Below are positions 1 through 8,878 of a DNA stretch of 64,000 nucleotides, in pieces. Where the stretch lies: positions 1 through 64,000 of the forward strand of contig JAJZGF010000009.1 of NCBI GenBank assembly GCA_021805025.1, read 5' to 3'. A model generated the notes under the pieces. The model was given only the letters and a program-made list of their open reading frames with translations, was not told the DNA's origin and ran no database searches. A program made the position numbers and the translations under genes. The DNA comes from Acidobacteriota bacterium. Lineage in GTDB: Bacteria > Acidobacteriota > Terriglobia > Terriglobales > Acidobacteriaceae. Position 1 is the stretch's first letter. Every line of letters begins with the position of its first letter.

Positions 1-1359
1 TACCTCCTCGATGACGGGATCGAGGTCCTGGAACATGCGATGGAAAATGGTATAACTCCGACTTACCCAAGCCTTGCGGAGATGTTTCCCTGTGCTTTGC
101 ATATGGAGCGCGCGGTCTACGATCTGCTCGGGATAGCAAGCATGGAACCCGATCATCGCGGCTGGTTGCGTCATGGGGGTTGGCCGCGGTCTGAGTTTCC
201 GTTACGAAGGGACTTCGACGCAAGCCGGCAGTTTGCCATCGACTCGCAGCCATATCCGTTTGTCCAGGTAGAAGGCGACGGCGTCCACGAGATCGCCGTT
301 GGGCCGGTTCACGCCGGCACCATCGAGCCTGGGCACTTTCGATTCTCAGTGGTCGGTGAAAAAGTTCTTCGTCTTGAAGAACGCCTTGGCTATACGCATA
401 AAGGCGTCTCGAAGCGATTTGAGCAGATGCAGCAAGCGGAAGGGCACCGCCTTGCAGCGCGATTATCCGGCGATTCTGCCGTCGCCTTTTCATGGGCCTA
501 TTGTGCTGCGCTGGAGGCCATCACCCATACCGGCTGTCCTCCGCGAGCCGCCAACCTGCGCGCGCTTGCACTGGAGCACGAGCGGCTGGCGAATCATCTG
601 GGTGACCTGGGAGCGCTGGGCAATGACGCCGGATTTGCCTTTGGACTCACCCAATTCTCGCGCATGAAAGAGGACCTTCTGCGGATGAATGTAGCAGCCT
701 TTGGAGCGCGCTATCTGCTTGACTTCGTCCAGCCGGGTGGAGTGGCAACAGACTTACCCGAGGATGCGCCTCGGCTACTTCTCGATCATTATCTGGTGCT
801 GGAGGAGAGAGTTTCCGGTCTGCGCGTCATCTACGATAACCATGCAGGCCTCCAGGATCGCTTTCGCGAAGCAGGAACTTTGAGCAGGGAATCGGCGGTA
901 AAACTCGGCGCAGTCGGCCTGGCCGGACGCGCCTCCGGCGTTCCTCTCGACCTACGCGTGCATCATCCATGGCCGCCCTATGACCGGATGAAGCCTAACC
1001 TCGTAATGCAATCCACGGGCGATGTCGCCGCGCGCGTTTACCAGAGGTTTGACGAGGTATTCGAATCGCTTCGGCTCTGCCGCATGATTCTTGAGGACTC
1101 CGTTGCAGGGCCGGTACAGGCAGATTGCCCGCTGGCCGAACCGGGTCGCCTCGGACTCGGCCTGATCGAATCCTGGCGCGGTCCGGTGATCATCGCACTC
1201 GAAAGCGGACCCGGCGGAACCATCCGCCGTTGCCATGCACACGATTCTTCGTGGCAGAACTGGCCTCTGATCGAATACGCAATCCTCAGCAACATCGTGC
1301 CTGATTTTCCATTGATCAACAAATCCTTCAACCTGTCCTACAGCGGACATGACGGATGA
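1..1359 (+). CDS. Group 4 hydrogenase-like / complex I NuoCD-like large subunit, NiFe ligands lost (5' partial)
   Basis: The frame is open from base 1, so the 5' end lies outside the window; the ATG at 40 is internal. The first part resembles the end of a NuoC/30-kDa domain (MERAVYDLLGI). The rest follows HycE/HyfG/NuoD large subunits: GPVHAGTIEPGHFRF, then LEERLGYTHKGV, then LEHERLANHLGDLG. In true NiFe hydrogenases this protein carries CxxC pairs near both ends. Here the N-terminal site reads GDSAVAFSWAYCAALE, with no CGIC, and the C-terminus reads NKSFNLSYSGHDG, with no DPCxxC. A NiFe centre is therefore not expected. This matches the energy-converting-hydrogenase-related (Ehr) type of membrane complex, whose function is unsettled. 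The gene overlaps the next (small subunit) by 11 nt, indicating one operon whose membrane subunits should lie upstream. Confidence 0.85.
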   Translation, partial: YLLDDGIEVLEHAMENGITPTYPSLAEMFPCALHMERAVYDLLGIASMEPDHRGWLRHGGWPRSEFPLRRDFDASRQFAIDSQPYPFVQVEGDGVHEIAVGPVHAGTIEPGHFRFSVVGEKVLRLEERLGYTHKGVSKRFEQMQQAEGHRLAARLSGDSAVAFSWAYCAALEAITHTGCPPRAANLRALALEHERLANHLGDLGALGNDAGFAFGLTQFSRMKEDLLRMNVAAFGARYLLDFVQPGGVATDLPEDAPRLLLDHYLVLEERVSGLRVIYDNHAGLQDRFREAGTLSRESAVKLGAVGLAGRASGVPLDLRVHHPWPPYDRMKPNLVMQSTGDVAARVYQRFDEVFESLRLCRMILEDSVAGPVQADCPLAEPGRLGLGLIESWRGPVIIALESGPGGTIRRCHAHDSSWQNWPLIEYAILSNIVPDFPLINKSFNLSYSGHDG

Positions 1360-1873
1360 GGCAAGCATGATTAACACGCTATCGCGCATGATACGCACGG
1401 GCATATTGACTGAGACCTTTCCTGCTCCGGCGTCCGCTTCGCCCGCAATGGATAGGCTGCAGAAGGATATGAGAAATATCCTGGGCCGCGCTCTCTGCAT
1501 TCGCCATGTCGATGCCGGCTCCTGCAATGGATGCGAACTCGAGATTCAGGCACTCAATAATCCCTACTACAACATCGAAGGTATCGGCATAAAATTCGTA
1601 GCGAGCCCCAGACATGCCGATCTTCTGCTCGTCACGGGTCCAGTCGCCGCGAACATGGAAGAGGCATTGAAACGTACTCTGGATGCCATGCCGGACCCCA
1701 AACTCGTTGTCGCGGTGGGCGATTGCGGAGCTTGCGGCGGAGTGTTTGGGAAGAGCTACGCCAGCCGTGGCGCGGTTGCAAATGTCATTCCCGTGCAGCG
1801 AACGGTGACCGGCTGTCCGCCCAGCCCCGCGGCAATCCTGGAGGCCATTCGGTCCGCAGTCATCGAAACTTGA
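1349..1873 (+). CDS. NuoB/HyfI-like Fe-S small subunit of the hydrogenase-related complex
   Basis: A 174-residue protein of the NADH:quinone oxidoreductase 20-kDa / hydrogenase-4 small subunit family. It keeps the four cysteines of the proximal [4Fe-4S] cluster: the SCNGC pair at residues 59 and 62, one in GDCGACGG and one in GCPPSP. The cluster should still pass electrons even though the partner large subunit has no NiFe ligands. The start overlaps the upstream gene by 11 nt. An alternative ATG at 1367 is preceded by GATGAGG and may be the real start, shortening the protein by six residues. About 40 residues before the conserved core are variable. It is the last gene of the operon visible here. 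Confidence 0.85.
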   Translation: MTDEASMINTLSRMIRTGILTETFPAPASASPAMDRLQKDMRNILGRALCIRHVDAGSCNGCELEIQALNNPYYNIEGIGIKFVASPRHADLLLVTGPVAANMEEALKRTLDAMPDPKLVVAVGDCGACGGVFGKSYASRGAVANVIPVQRTVTGCPPSPAAILEAIRSAVIET

Positions 1874-2329
1874 TTTGCACTTGGCTACAGCGGAGGCAGC
1901 CGGTTGGCAAGGCGAAAGATTCCTTCGCGGTCAACGGGCATCCTTTGGACTGTTCGAGCCCGCTCCGATCCGCAAGCCACGTGATCGTGCATAGCCGCTG
2001 TCCGTGAGGGGGCCGAGCGCGCACGCCATCAACTCGAAGGACTTGCGCCGACATCGCGGGCTCAGGGTGATGTGCAGATGTACACGAACGACGCGAAGGC
2101 GCTGGGGTACGAGTTGAGCCGCGACGTGTCGCACCCGATGGCGATCCAGCAAGAGCCAGCGGCAGTGCAGAAAATTGAGCCACAAGCAGTGGGCATGAAG
2201 ATTTCGCAGGAACTGGGCGTTGGACAGACGGTGAGTCTTCGGCAGAGGAGCGCGATTTCTGACGGCGGCGGAGGGGTTGAATTAGAAGCTAATTAGAGCG
2301 ACATTGGCGAGAACGGTACGACGGGAGGA
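1874..2329 (+). other. Intergenic region, no convincing gene
   Basis: This is a 456-nt stretch between the Fe-S subunit and the convergent gene ending at 2330. A short plus-strand reading frame (2072-2296, 74 codons) and antisense frames exist, but none has a recognisable domain, a good ribosome-binding site or an obvious start. It may be decayed coding sequence. No clear terminator hairpin with a U-tract was seen. Confidence 0.4.
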
Positions 2330-3388
2330 CTACGCCGCGACCCCGCTGGCCACCGCCTCAATCGCAGCATGAATATAGTCCCGATACAGATCGATGATCA
2401 CGCTTCGCAAACAGTGATTCAGTATTCGCGTGTGATCGAGAATTGCTTCAAGATCGGTGACAGTACTGAGGTACAGCGCCCTTATGGAGCCAGGGGTCCA
2501 AGTGCCCGCTAACACGGGTGTTTGTCGATAACCTTTGTCGCTATCTTGGTCGCTCCAGTCATCAATCATCTGCATTAAGAGCGAGGTATCAGCCATCCAT
2601 TTCTGCTCAGCGTTCCAGGATGAAAGAGGAAGCTTCGCGCTTGTGGATGTCACTCCGACGGAGGGTCCAATGGCATACCACATTCCTTTGATTGCGGCAT
2701 CGATCCCTGCCCCACGAAATGAGAGGCCCGTTGCGTCTATCGCTCCAGATACAGCCGATACCTCAGCGCAGCAATACTCTTGCACTGCTGGAAGGATGAC
2801 CGTTCTCCAGTACTCTGTGCGCCAGTTGTCTTCAAACTGCCTAATGGATTTCGCCAATTTTTGAAGTGTCCTCTCGATTGGGTCTACGGTTTCCTCGGGC
2901 TGATCGCTCAGCATAGAGGCGATCCGAAGAGCGGATCGATAGCCGCAAGGCGCAGCCTCATCCAGCACGCCGTCGATTGCTCCCATCAGAGCCGACATGA
3001 TTACTATCCGGCGGTGGGTGGATCGAGGGATGACGTAGTGGAGCATCGGAATCGCCCGGCAGCTTAGCCAAATCACGGTTCTTCGATTTTGCACCATGCC
3101 CGATAATGCTCGAACCGAAACCCGGATTGGAATTGGTCCGGAACTGCTCACAAGCAGCATGGAATAGCATGCGCGCGCATACATATTCGCTATGAATCGC
3201 GCCTTCGAGGTTTGTTCAGGACTAGTGGCAAGCGGAGAACCCCCGAGCGCTGTAGGAACGTGTGCCGTCCACTCTTTTGAGATTAATTGGACGAGCGAAC
3301 CCCGAAGTACCTGCACGTCAGGGCTAGGCCGAGGGATTGCTCGATTCATTTCTTCGAGATGATTGCTCGCTGGAATCACTATGATCAT
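2330..3388 (-). CDS. Unrecognised helical protein with class I terpene-synthase-like motifs
   Basis: A 352-residue protein I do not recognise. It appears mostly alpha-helical with no signal peptide. Two acidic patches resemble the metal-binding motifs of class I isoprenoid synthases: ALMGAIDGVLDEA near residue 135 and MQMIDDWSDQDSDKGYRQTP near residue 280. The second is followed by VLAGTW, and a Gly/Ala-rich helix lies between the two. That arrangement recalls polyprenyl synthase or YtpB-type large-terpene synthases, but no motif is an exact family signature, so the function is inference only. It stands alone: its upstream neighbour is a tRNA on the other strand and its downstream neighbour is convergent. 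The first 90 residues are variable and the true start may be later. Confidence 0.5.
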   Translation of the reverse strand: MIIVIPASNHLEEMNRAIPRPSPDVQVLRGSLVQLISKEWTAHVPTALGGSPLATSPEQTSKARFIANMYARACYSMLLVSSSGPIPIRVSVRALSGMVQNRRTVIWLSCRAIPMLHYVIPRSTHRRIVIMSALMGAIDGVLDEAAPCGYRSALRIASMLSDQPEETVDPIERTLQKLAKSIRQFEDNWRTEYWRTVILPAVQEYCCAEVSAVSGAIDATGLSFRGAGIDAAIKGMWYAIGPSVGVTSTSAKLPLSSWNAEQKWMADTSLLMQMIDDWSDQDSDKGYRQTPVLAGTWTPGSIRALYLSTVTDLEAILDHTRILNHCLRSVIIDLYRDYIHAAIEAVASGVAA

Positions 3389-3656
3389 TTTTAGATGTAT
3401 TGGCAGCAGGTCGCAAGCAGGGAGTCGATATAGTCGCCCACGTCACGGCAAAGATTGTGACTGACGGTGCGCACTCGGCGTCATTCGGCCTTGCTGCCGC
3501 AATCGGTAAGCATACAAGTCGCGCAAGGTTTGAGCGTGGGCTAAGGAGTGGTTGTGTGCCAATTAGCGGATTGACTAAAAATGCGCTGATTCCCGGAGCG
3601 GCAATGGAAAGGGCTCGTCTTCGGATCAGCCCTTTGTATGGTCTAATAGAGATATT

Positions 3657-3743
3657 GGCGGGTTGGCGGAACTGGCAGACGCAGAGGTCTCAAAAACCTC
3701 CGAGAGCAATCTCATATCGGTTCGATTCCGATACCCGCCACCA
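3657..3743 (+). tRNA. tRNA-Leu (anticodon CAA)
   Basis: Complete cloverleaf with a long variable arm (class II). The acceptor stem GGCGGGT (3657-3663) pairs with ACCCGCC (3733-3739), followed by ACCA encoded at 3740-3743. The anticodon stem GAGGT/ACCTC encloses the loop CTCAAAA, giving anticodon CAA, which reads UUG. The T-arm is ATCGG-TTCGATT-CCGAT. The encoded CCA end means no tailing is needed for the first copy. Confidence 0.96.
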
Positions 3744-3819
3744 TCTGGCGTCTTCCCCAAAAATCCATCCGTGGCCAGGCTCTTGCGATTCGTTAGCTGT
3801 TGTGGCTAGACTCGTTCGC

Positions 3820-4749
3820 ATGACGATATCGATTCCCCAGGTTGTCAAACTCACTGCCGCTCTGCTGCTCCCACTCGCTGCCGCTTCCAGCCAGGCGCAG
3901 GACTGGGCCAGAGCCCGGCTCGACGCATCTCCCCGCCATCACGAGTACGTTGCCCTTAAGCACGGCGGCCGCACCGTACAGGCCTTTGTCGTGTACCCCG
4001 AGGTAAAAGACAAAGCCACCGTCGTCATTCTTATTCACGAGATATTCGGCCTCAGCGACTGGGCCAAGGAGATGGCTGACGAACTCGCGGGGCAAGGGTT
4101 TATTGTCGTTGCGCCGGATCTGCTTTCAGGCGTTGGTCCCAACGGCGGAGGCTCCAGCGCGTTTCCCAGCCAGGATGCCACGATCAAAGCCGTTTCCGGT
4201 CTTGATCCGGACGTCGTCAACGCCGATCTGGATGCGGCCGCCGACTATGGAAAGCATATTCCTGCCGCCAACGGCAAGGTCGCTACGGTTGGGTTCTGCT
4301 GGGGCGGAAGCAAGTCATTCGCCTTCGCTGCTCACCGCAAAGATCTTTCCGCGTCCTTCGTTTTCTATGGACAGGGCCCCGCGGATGTTACTTCGATCAC
4401 TGCTCCTGTTTACGGATTCTATGCCGGCAACGATGCTCGAATCGGCGCCACCATTCCGGACACGATTGCGGCAATGAAGACCGCCAGTAAGATGTATGAG
4501 CCGGTGACCTACGATGGCGCCGGCCACGGCTTCATGCGTGCCGGAGAAGACCCTGCAAACACTGTCCCCGGCAACAAGACCGCCCGCGAGCAAGGCTTTG
4601 CTCGCCTCGTCAAGCTCCTCAACGGATTGCAAAACAAACCGGCGGTGAGAAGCACAACGCACAACTACACGCTGGCCAAAAAGTCGACAGGTCCAGCCGC
4701 AACCTGTCACGACACCGGCGGACCGTCCGCAGCGGGAGCAACAATGTAG
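3820..4749 (+). CDS. Exported dienelactone hydrolase family protein
   Basis: An alpha/beta hydrolase of the dienelactone hydrolase (DLH) family, 309 residues from the ATG at 3820. The frame is open upstream through the tRNA, but this ATG starts a clear signal peptide (hydrophobic stretch to about residue 22, ending ASSQAQ). The catalytic triad is visible: nucleophile Cys160 in GFCWGG, Asp205 in YAGNDARI and His236 in GAGHGF. The oxyanion-region glutamate in LIHEIFG is also present. DLH enzymes hydrolyse lactones and esters; an exported form probably works in the periplasm on an unknown substrate. The C-terminal tail of about 38 residues after NGLQNKPAV is longer than usual and looks disordered. 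Confidence 0.85.
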   Translation: MTISIPQVVKLTAALLLPLAAASSQAQDWARARLDASPRHHEYVALKHGGRTVQAFVVYPEVKDKATVVILIHEIFGLSDWAKEMADELAGQGFIVVAPDLLSGVGPNGGGSSAFPSQDATIKAVSGLDPDVVNADLDAAADYGKHIPAANGKVATVGFCWGGSKSFAFAAHRKDLSASFVFYGQGPADVTSITAPVYGFYAGNDARIGATIPDTIAAMKTASKMYEPVTYDGAGHGFMRAGEDPANTVPGNKTAREQGFARLVKLLNGLQNKPAVRSTTHNYTLAKKSTGPAATCHDTGGPSAAGATM

Positions 4750-5078
4750 GTTCTTTCGCGGCTCCCGGCGTGTGCGGTCAACCCGCGTGCATGATTCCTG
4801 TGCCGCCAGTTGTTCTCTGCGTAGCTCCGCCAGCCGCATGTGCAATGCTTGCTCCGATCCGGCGTTCCTTCACCAGGCCGCTCCCAGCGTGAAGCACATC
4901 GAAATGGCGCCAAGCGTACTCTTCGCGGAGTTGTCAGGGTTCCTGTCTTTACGATTCTTAAATGATCGCGACAGCGGAGCGTCGGACGAGCGTTAACGGC
5001 GGCGCGCTCTTCCACTCCGGCTTGATCTCCTGTTCCACCGCGCGGTCCGGCATTCAATCATGGTCTGTCCGGATCCGG
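4750..5078. other. Intergenic region, nothing identified
   Basis: A 329-nt gap between two convergent genes. Overlapping short frames on both strands show no domain, signal peptide or ribosome-binding site. No strong terminator hairpin was found. Confidence 0.4.
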
Positions 5079-6872
5079 CTATTTCCGATCCGATGACCTT
5101 CCGCCAAGGCGCCCGAGTGCCCTTTTGAGCCTCGAACGCAAACCCAATTTGATGCGCAGATCGCTGAGCCACCTGGCTTCTCTTCTCCAGCGGAAACCGA
5201 CGGCAACGTCAAGCAGTAAATCATCCGGCCCGACGTATCTACGTTTCAGAAGATGCGGGTCGTCCCTAAGACAATTCAGGCCCTCGTCCACGCCGAACGC
5301 GAGGTCGAACTCCGCTCGAACCAATTCGCGGACGGTCTCACTGACGTGGCCGTAAGGATATGCGAACGAAACCACCAGCGCTCCAAGCAGGTTCGCCAGG
5401 TCACTCTTACTGCCAGCAATCTCTGCCGCGCATTTGTCGGCAGGCAGTTGGGTCAAATCGGCATGAGTCCGACCGTGCGCTCCAAATTCGATTCCTTCTG
5501 CGGCCCAATACCGGATCTGCTCAGCAGTCATCAGTTGGAGCGTGCCACAGCCTTCGGCCTCGTCCCAGGTGTTGGTGCCGCCGATTCGTTCCGTCACAAC
5601 GAAGACCGCCGCTCCGAATCCGTATCGCCGGAGGATTGGCAAGGCATATTCTGCAGTCTCTGCGTATGCATCGTCAAAAGTGATCAGTATCGGCTTCCTG
5701 GGAAGCCCTGTGCCTTCTCTCCGCCAGCGAAGCCAATCTGAGGGTTTGATCCCGGTGTAACCCCAGCGCGCGAGCCATCGGATCTGCCCCTCAAATTGCT
5801 TCGGTGACACCGTCAACTCTCGAAAGGTGCCAGGATGTGACGGCCCGACGTGGTGATACATGAGTCCGGAACAGAGAATGCCAAACTCTTGCTTCAGCGC
5901 TTTGCAGGAACCGGCAACTGACAAGGCGCTGCGCAGTTGCGCAATCCTGGCCGCAAGAATGAACAAACGCGCGCCTGCGCTGCGCAAAGGGCCACACCGG
6001 TAATACCACTTCTCCAGACGTAGGGGCAGAGCCAGGAACCAGACCGGCGATACGGGAGAGCGCATCAATGCGCTCCTCAGCCACCTTTTCGCGGTACCTG
6101 TGGTTCCCAAGGTTGAGAGCGCTGAATACGGTCTGTACTCCGGATGTTTGCGGCTGGTGCGGATGTCACCGGCCCCCAATGCTCTAGCCTGAGTCCACAG
6201 GTACTGCCACGAAGATTTGTCATAGAGCTCGTAAGCTACAGCAGCCGGTTGATAGCGAAATGATGCCCCCATCTTCCACAATCGGAGCTTCAGTTCCAAA
6301 TCCTCCGCTGCAAGAATCTTCTCGTCGAAGCCTCCGCTCCGTAGCAGCAAGTCCCTGGGCATGGAGCTATTCGCAATTGAAGGAATTACGGTGATACCGG
6401 GTGGGATGGACTTGGGATCGTGCGCATCCATGACCGGCTCGATAGAAAGGTATACGGGATCCGCAAGCCCGGTAAGGTGCCGGACGACCGTCTTCGCGCT
6501 ATTGGGAGCTGTACGGATGCGTCCGTTTACGATACGCACTTCAGAGAGTGAATGCGATGCGCAGTGCTGCCTGAGTAAATCCTTGGCACCGATGAGGTCG
6601 TCGTCCAGGAAGAGTATCAGGTCACCGGAAGCGGCCTGAATGCCCAGGTTGCGAGCAGAACTGGCGCCACGATGCGGCGATTGCAGCGAGCGAAAGGCGC
6701 AATGTGCCTTCCAGCCGCGCAATAGTTCGCTCGTGTCATCGGTCGATCCGTCGTCGACAACGATGATTTCAAAATCTTCGGCCGGAAGGTCCTGGTCCAG
6801 CAGCGCGGACAGGGAACGCTCAAGAACCGATCGGCGATTAAACGTAGGAATAACGACGGACAACTTCGTCAT
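5079..6872 (-). CDS. Two-domain GT2 glycosyltransferase - NodB polysaccharide deacetylase fusion
   Basis: A 597-residue protein with two catalytic domains. Residues 1-250 form a family 2 glycosyltransferase: SVVIPTFNRR at the start, VVDDGSTDDT at about 38-47 for nucleotide-sugar binding, and FLDDD at about 92 for the metal. After a linker, about residues 330-560 form a polysaccharide deacetylase (NodB) domain: LMYHHVG, then ITFDDAY at about 396-402 with the catalytic Asp and metal Asp, then the metal His pair HGRTHADL, then FAYPYG. Sugar transfer and N- or O-deacetylation of the same glycan are probably coupled. It lies 12 nt after the methyltransferase gene and ends the minus-strand exopolysaccharide cluster. 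Both domains look intact, unlike several upstream genes. Confidence 0.85.
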   Translation of the reverse strand: MTKLSVVIPTFNRRSVLERSLSALLDQDLPAEDFEIIVVDDGSTDDTSELLRGWKAHCAFRSLQSPHRGASSARNLGIQAASGDLILFLDDDLIGAKDLLRQHCASHSLSEVRIVNGRIRTAPNSAKTVVRHLTGLADPVYLSIEPVMDAHDPKSIPPGITVIPSIANSSMPRDLLLRSGGFDEKILAAEDLELKLRLWKMGASFRYQPAAVAYELYDKSSWQYLWTQARALGAGDIRTSRKHPEYRPYSALSTLGTTGTAKRWLRSALMRSPVSPVWFLALPLRLEKWYYRCGPLRSAGARLFILAARIAQLRSALSVAGSCKALKQEFGILCSGLMYHHVGPSHPGTFRELTVSPKQFEGQIRWLARWGYTGIKPSDWLRWRREGTGLPRKPILITFDDAYAETAEYALPILRRYGFGAAVFVVTERIGGTNTWDEAEGCGTLQLMTAEQIRYWAAEGIEFGAHGRTHADLTQLPADKCAAEIAGSKSDLANLLGALVVSFAYPYGHVSETVRELVRAEFDLAFGVDEGLNCLRDDPHLLKRRYVGPDDLLLDVAVGFRWRREARWLSDLRIKLGLRSRLKRALGRLGGRSSDRK

Positions 6873-6884
6873 CTGGAGTCCTGT

Positions 6885-7598
6885 CTAGCCTGCAGGTTTC
6901 GTGAATGCGTAATGGACGTAAGGGGAAAAGTAAGTATCAATTCGCTCGTTCGAGAACCTTGAAAAGCCCTTCCTCTCAAGCAACTTCAAGCCAACATTTT
7001 CGGTTTGCCGCACAACAAAGTCAGGCGATGCATAAAACAAATACTCGTCTTCTTCCAAGACGTAGGCCCATTCCTTGAATGCTTTCATACTGTTGCGTAG
7101 CTTCCAACGCATGCGCCCTCGGTAGTAGGGAGAAATCCAATGAAGGGATTTGAGGTTATGCGACGAGTAAATGAAAGTGCCGCCTGGTTTCAAAACGCGA
7201 GCGCACTCGCGAAGTGCGGCGGCTCTTTGCGCGGCGGGATATGCGCAGTCAATTCCGTTAAACGAGATCAAGATATGAGAGAAAGAGGAATCTTCCTCCT
7301 CGATGTGGTCATAGCTCCCGACGTTCAGATCCAGATAAGGCAATCGCCTCTTGGCTATTTCAATGAAGATCTCGGAACGGTCGACGCCACGCACCTTCAG
7401 CCCCATCTCGTGCAACAGCAGGGTCGTTCTGCCCATTCCGCAGGCAAGATCCAGAATGCTCTCACCCGACTTGTAGTATTTAGGAAACAGATACTCTTCT
7501 TCCGGATATAACTTATAGACGGAGAATTCAGCGACTGCTCCGGCATTGTTATAAGACGCGAGATTCTTAGCCAATTCCAGGGGAATCTCTTCCGGCAA
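6885..7598 (-). CDS. SAM-dependent class I methyltransferase in the polysaccharide cluster
   Basis: A class I methyltransferase of about 237 residues. Motif I is ILDLACGMGRTT, followed by the acidic end of strand 2 (VRGVDRS) and ISFNGIDCAYP at motif IV; ECARVLKPGGTFIYSSHN is typical of methyltransferase domain families. The frame is open up to an ATG at 7772, but that would overlap the upstream gene by 115 nt. A TTG at 7598 preceded by AGAGAGAGG at good spacing is the better start. The target is unknown; sugar or polysaccharide methylation is an inference from the neighbouring glycosyltransferase and acyltransferase genes. Confidence 0.75.
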   Translation of the reverse strand: MPEEIPLELAKNLASYNNAGAVAEFSVYKLYPEEEYLFPKYYKSGESILDLACGMGRTTLLLHEMGLKVRGVDRSEIFIEIAKRRLPYLDLNVGSYDHIEEEDSSFSHILISFNGIDCAYPAAQRAAALRECARVLKPGGTFIYSSHNLKSLHWISPYYRGRMRWKLRNSMKAFKEWAYVLEEDEYLFYASPDFVVRQTENVGLKLLERKGFSRFSNERIDTYFSPYVHYAFTKPAG

Positions 7599-7657
7599 AC
7601 TGTACCTCTCTCTCTTCCAAAGGCATAGGTCCCTGCGGCGCTCTGGCCTTGCCTTTT

Positions 7658-8878
7658 CTACTGCCCATGCATTGGGTCGTCCATCGAGGACAGCTGATTT
7701 TGCGCCTGCTGACGCGCCCGCAGCTTGAGATAGGCGAAGGCGCATAAGGTCGAAATCCAGCGCTGATTCCATAGGAGTAATCGGTACGTCCTATGGAAGC
7801 CGGTGGCCCACTTCAGCTTATAGGATTCCTCTCCGCTCAGAAAATCGTACTCAGTGAAGCCGCGAGAAAATCCAAAATCGATAAAGGCGGGAAGGAGCAT
7901 GGTGCCTGGAGACAAGCGCGCAAATTCGTGGTCGTATGCGCCTTGATAGCTCCAGAGTTTCCTGCCGCAACGAAAAACGAGCTCCCAGCCGAGCAATCGC
8001 TCGCGCATCTCCATCACGCCGACGGCAAGCCATCCGCGCTGCCCCAGCGTGCTGAACAGGGATGAAAATGCTTCCGGGTAGCGGCCGAGGAATGGAGAGG
8101 TCAACTTGCCGCCAACGCGCTTCTGCGCCTCAATGGAAATCATCTTCTGGAGCAACCCGGGCTCCTCATGCGGCTGCTCGACAATACGCACACGCAAACC
8201 CTCTGCGGCCATTCCTTCCAGGCGGGATCGCATCCTTCGGAAGGTGCTGCGCGTTCGACTTGACCTGCGATCCAGTATCTCCGAGAATGGGCCGTCGATC
8301 GTCATATACGGGCATTGCACTCTCTCTGAAAAAAGACGATGCGCCAAACCGGCAAGCCGCAAAGCGCCCTCGATCCGCCTTATCCCCTCCGGCGTGGCAT
8401 GTAATTGCCTGAGATCAACAATGTCTCACTCCTTGTTTCTCCGCGCCAGAAAATCCATGACAGTCCGCGTTTGGTCGGCCGGTTCTGCTCCAAGGACAAG
8501 CTCGTTATAGTCTGCGTAATGTGTCACGAACTCCAACTTGCATACGCGCAAGCCGAATTGGGAGGAAACTACGCGTATGAACGGAGCGATGCCTGTAACT
8601 TCTCCGTCCTGCCGCAGGACGAGCACGTAGGGCTGAAAGCGCTGGCGCTGATCCTTGTTTATGTATTGCAAGGTCCAGATCCGGAACCAGGCAAATGTAG
8701 TGAACACATTCGGGAAAGCGGCGGCTTCGCTGAGCCGGTTCCAGTCGGCCTCAATCCCGAGAAGCTCCGCTTCGGACTCTTAGGTCTGGATGGAATAGGG
8801 AACAGCAGCCTTGCCTCCGAAGGAATCGGAGGTCGGACAGGCATGTCTCTCAGAACCGTCAGGCTGCATGTGCATCAT
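7658..8878 (-). pseudogene. Broken CelD/FemAB-like GNAT acyltransferase (two in-frame stops)
   Basis: One reading frame encodes a BioF2/CelD-type acyltransferase of the GNAT/FemAB superfamily but is interrupted twice. From an ATG at 8878 it runs to AAVPYSIQT and then TAA (8780-8782). It continues ESEAELLGIEADWNRL and FTTFAWFRIW to ARRNKE, then TGA (8426-8428). It continues DIVDLRQLHATPEG through the acyltransferase fold (RTRSTFRRMRSRLE, YDFLSGEESYKLKWA) to 7658. The TGA falls where relatives typically have Trp before DVLDLR, suggesting TGG to TGA. The last 234 codons form the longest open piece and could restart from TTG at 8362. Relatives modify exopolysaccharide or lipid with acyl or aminoacyl groups. 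It is co-oriented with other glycan genes. Confidence 0.75.

Noticed and set aside
2072-2296. 74-codon plus-strand frame in the intergenic region
   Set aside because: No domain, no ribosome-binding site and an overlapping antisense frame of similar size; could be decayed sequence but not supportable as a gene.
3608-3635. AAAGGGCT/AGCCCTTT hairpin just before the tRNA
   Set aside because: No gene ends upstream on either strand within a sensible distance and there is no U-tract after it, so it was not called a terminator.
7658-7772. Methyltransferase start at ATG 7772
   Set aside because: Would overlap the acyltransferase frame by 115 nt; TTG 7598 with AGAGAGAGG upstream fits better and loses no conserved methyltransferase motif.
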